Below are positions 63,705 to 64,000 of a DNA stretch of 64,000 bases, in pieces (position 1 is the first letter of the stretch; every line of letters begins with the position of its first letter). The notes under the pieces were generated by a model. The model was not told the DNA's origin, made no database searches, and worked only from the letters and a program-made list of their open reading frames with translations. Origin of the DNA: Serinicoccus chungangensis (GTDB lineage: Bacteria > Actinomycetota > Actinomycetes > Actinomycetales > Dermatophilaceae); the NCBI RefSeq assembly GCF_006337125.1, contig NZ_CP040887.1:930001-994000 (forward strand), read 5' to 3'. A program made the position numbers and the translations under genes.

Positions 63705-64000
63705 ACGCCCTCGCCCGCCTCCGGCCCACCCGCCTCACCAGCACGGGCATCGTCTACCTCGTCCTCGTGCTGGTCCTCGTCCTGGGCGCGATCATCACCG
63801 CCGCCGCGGGCCGCAACTTCTTCAGCGCCGGCAACATCTCGGCCATCCTCACCGGCACGAGCATCCTCGGCTTCATCGCCATCGGCCAGACCCTCGTCAT
63901 CCTCGCCGGCAGCCTCGACCTCTCGGTGCCCTACGTCGCCAGCCTCGCCAGCCTCCTCGGCGGCGTCACGATGGCCGGCCAGACCGGCAACATCCCGCTG
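63701..64000 (+). CDS. Sugar ABC transporter permease (RbsC-like), 5' part
   Basis: The first ~100 codons of an RbsC-type permease, truncated by the window end. Two hydrophobic segments (IVYLVLVLVLVLGAIITAAA; ISAILTGTSILGFIAIGQTLVILAG) and the family motif GQTLVILAGSLDLSVPYVASL are visible. It begins at GTG 63701 overlapping the ATP-binding gene, so the transporter is expressed as one operon. Confidence 0.92.
   Translation, partial: MNALARLRPTRLTSTGIVYLVLVLVLVLGAIITAAAGRNFFSAGNISAILTGTSILGFIAIGQTLVILAGSLDLSVPYVASLASLLGGVTMAGQTGNIPL

Overview
The window is 64 kb of high-GC (about 70%) actinobacterial chromosome. Its marker genes (a WhiB1 protein with the four conserved cysteines, a PdtaS-type kinase, an actinobacterial lexA/LysM divergent pair with an SOS box, nrdR-nrdJ, HNH/DUF222 endonucleases, class II-only nucleotide reduction at this locus) fit an Actinomycetia member. 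The base composition and a very frequent octamer (GGTATGCC/GGCATACC) make me lean to the Intrasporangiaceae/Ornithinimicrobiaceae group, but this is an inference and not a proven placement.

Layout. 1-2.2 kb: the frameshifted 3' end of NAD-glutamate dehydrogenase, pdtaS-like kinase, whiB1. 2.6-8.9 kb: amidohydrolase, a palindromic repeat cluster, FhuF-like Fe-S protein, ppdK with its regulatory kinase/phosphorylase, DUF4282 membrane protein. 9-13.5 kb: miaA, a cation/proton antiporter, an RsmC-like methyltransferase, hflX. 13.6-22.3 kb: phosphatase-like, D-amino-acid-oxidase-like, SDR, a 891-residue glucosidase, DinB, fdhD, dinG-type helicase. 22.3-24.5 kb: CHRD-domain secreted protein divergent from an ECF sigma/anti-sigma pair. 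24.6-33.8 kb: holA, rpsT, leuS (with a leader peptide carrying three consecutive Leu codons and an attenuator-like hairpin), degV-like, comEA, comEC. 33.9-46.4 kb: LysR, patatin, sirtuin, PRC-barrel, lexA/LysM, SseB-like, ldh, a GH65 phosphorylase plus beta-phosphoglucomutase operon, and a RecQ helicase fused to a phosphoribosyltransferase-like domain. 46.4-53.2 kb: CPBP-like protease, VOC protein, LLM flavin oxidoreductase, HNH/DUF222 protein, a DesK/DesR-like two-component system whose kinase is frameshifted. 53.2-54.7 kb: two coupled secreted/lipoprotein genes sharing a low-GC patch. 55.1-58.6 kb: nrdR-nrdJ. 58.7-60.9 kb: a small duplicated-repeat protein, then a lower-GC island with an HNH endonuclease and a compact CHAT/caspase-like protein. 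60.9-64 kb: ROK repressor divergent from a sugar ABC transporter that runs off the end.

Themes. DNA metabolism and damage response recur (lexA, LysM division factor, dinG, recQ fusion, holA, nrdR-nrdJ, comEA-comEC). The broad order miaA-hflX-dinG-lexA-LysM-nrdR-nrdJ resembles the region known in other actinobacteria, but with many insertions; dapF, usually next to miaA, is absent here. Carbon metabolism is represented by ppdK, ldh, GH65/beta-PGM, a GH63-like glucosidase and the ROK/ABC sugar locus.

Most notable observations: (i) about 27 exact copies of GGTATGCC/GGCATACC, roughly ten times the composition-based expectation, placed both inside genes with otherwise rare codons and at starts/-10 regions; (ii) a ribosome-attenuation-like leader before leuS; (iii) the HNH + CHAT-like low-GC island; (iv) the RecQ-PRTase fusion; (v) a 790-bp low-GC mosaic patch spanning the junction of two coupled genes; (vi) an imperfect 31-bp-arm palindrome with satellite copies. 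No tRNA, rRNA, CRISPR array, insertion sequence or prophage was seen.
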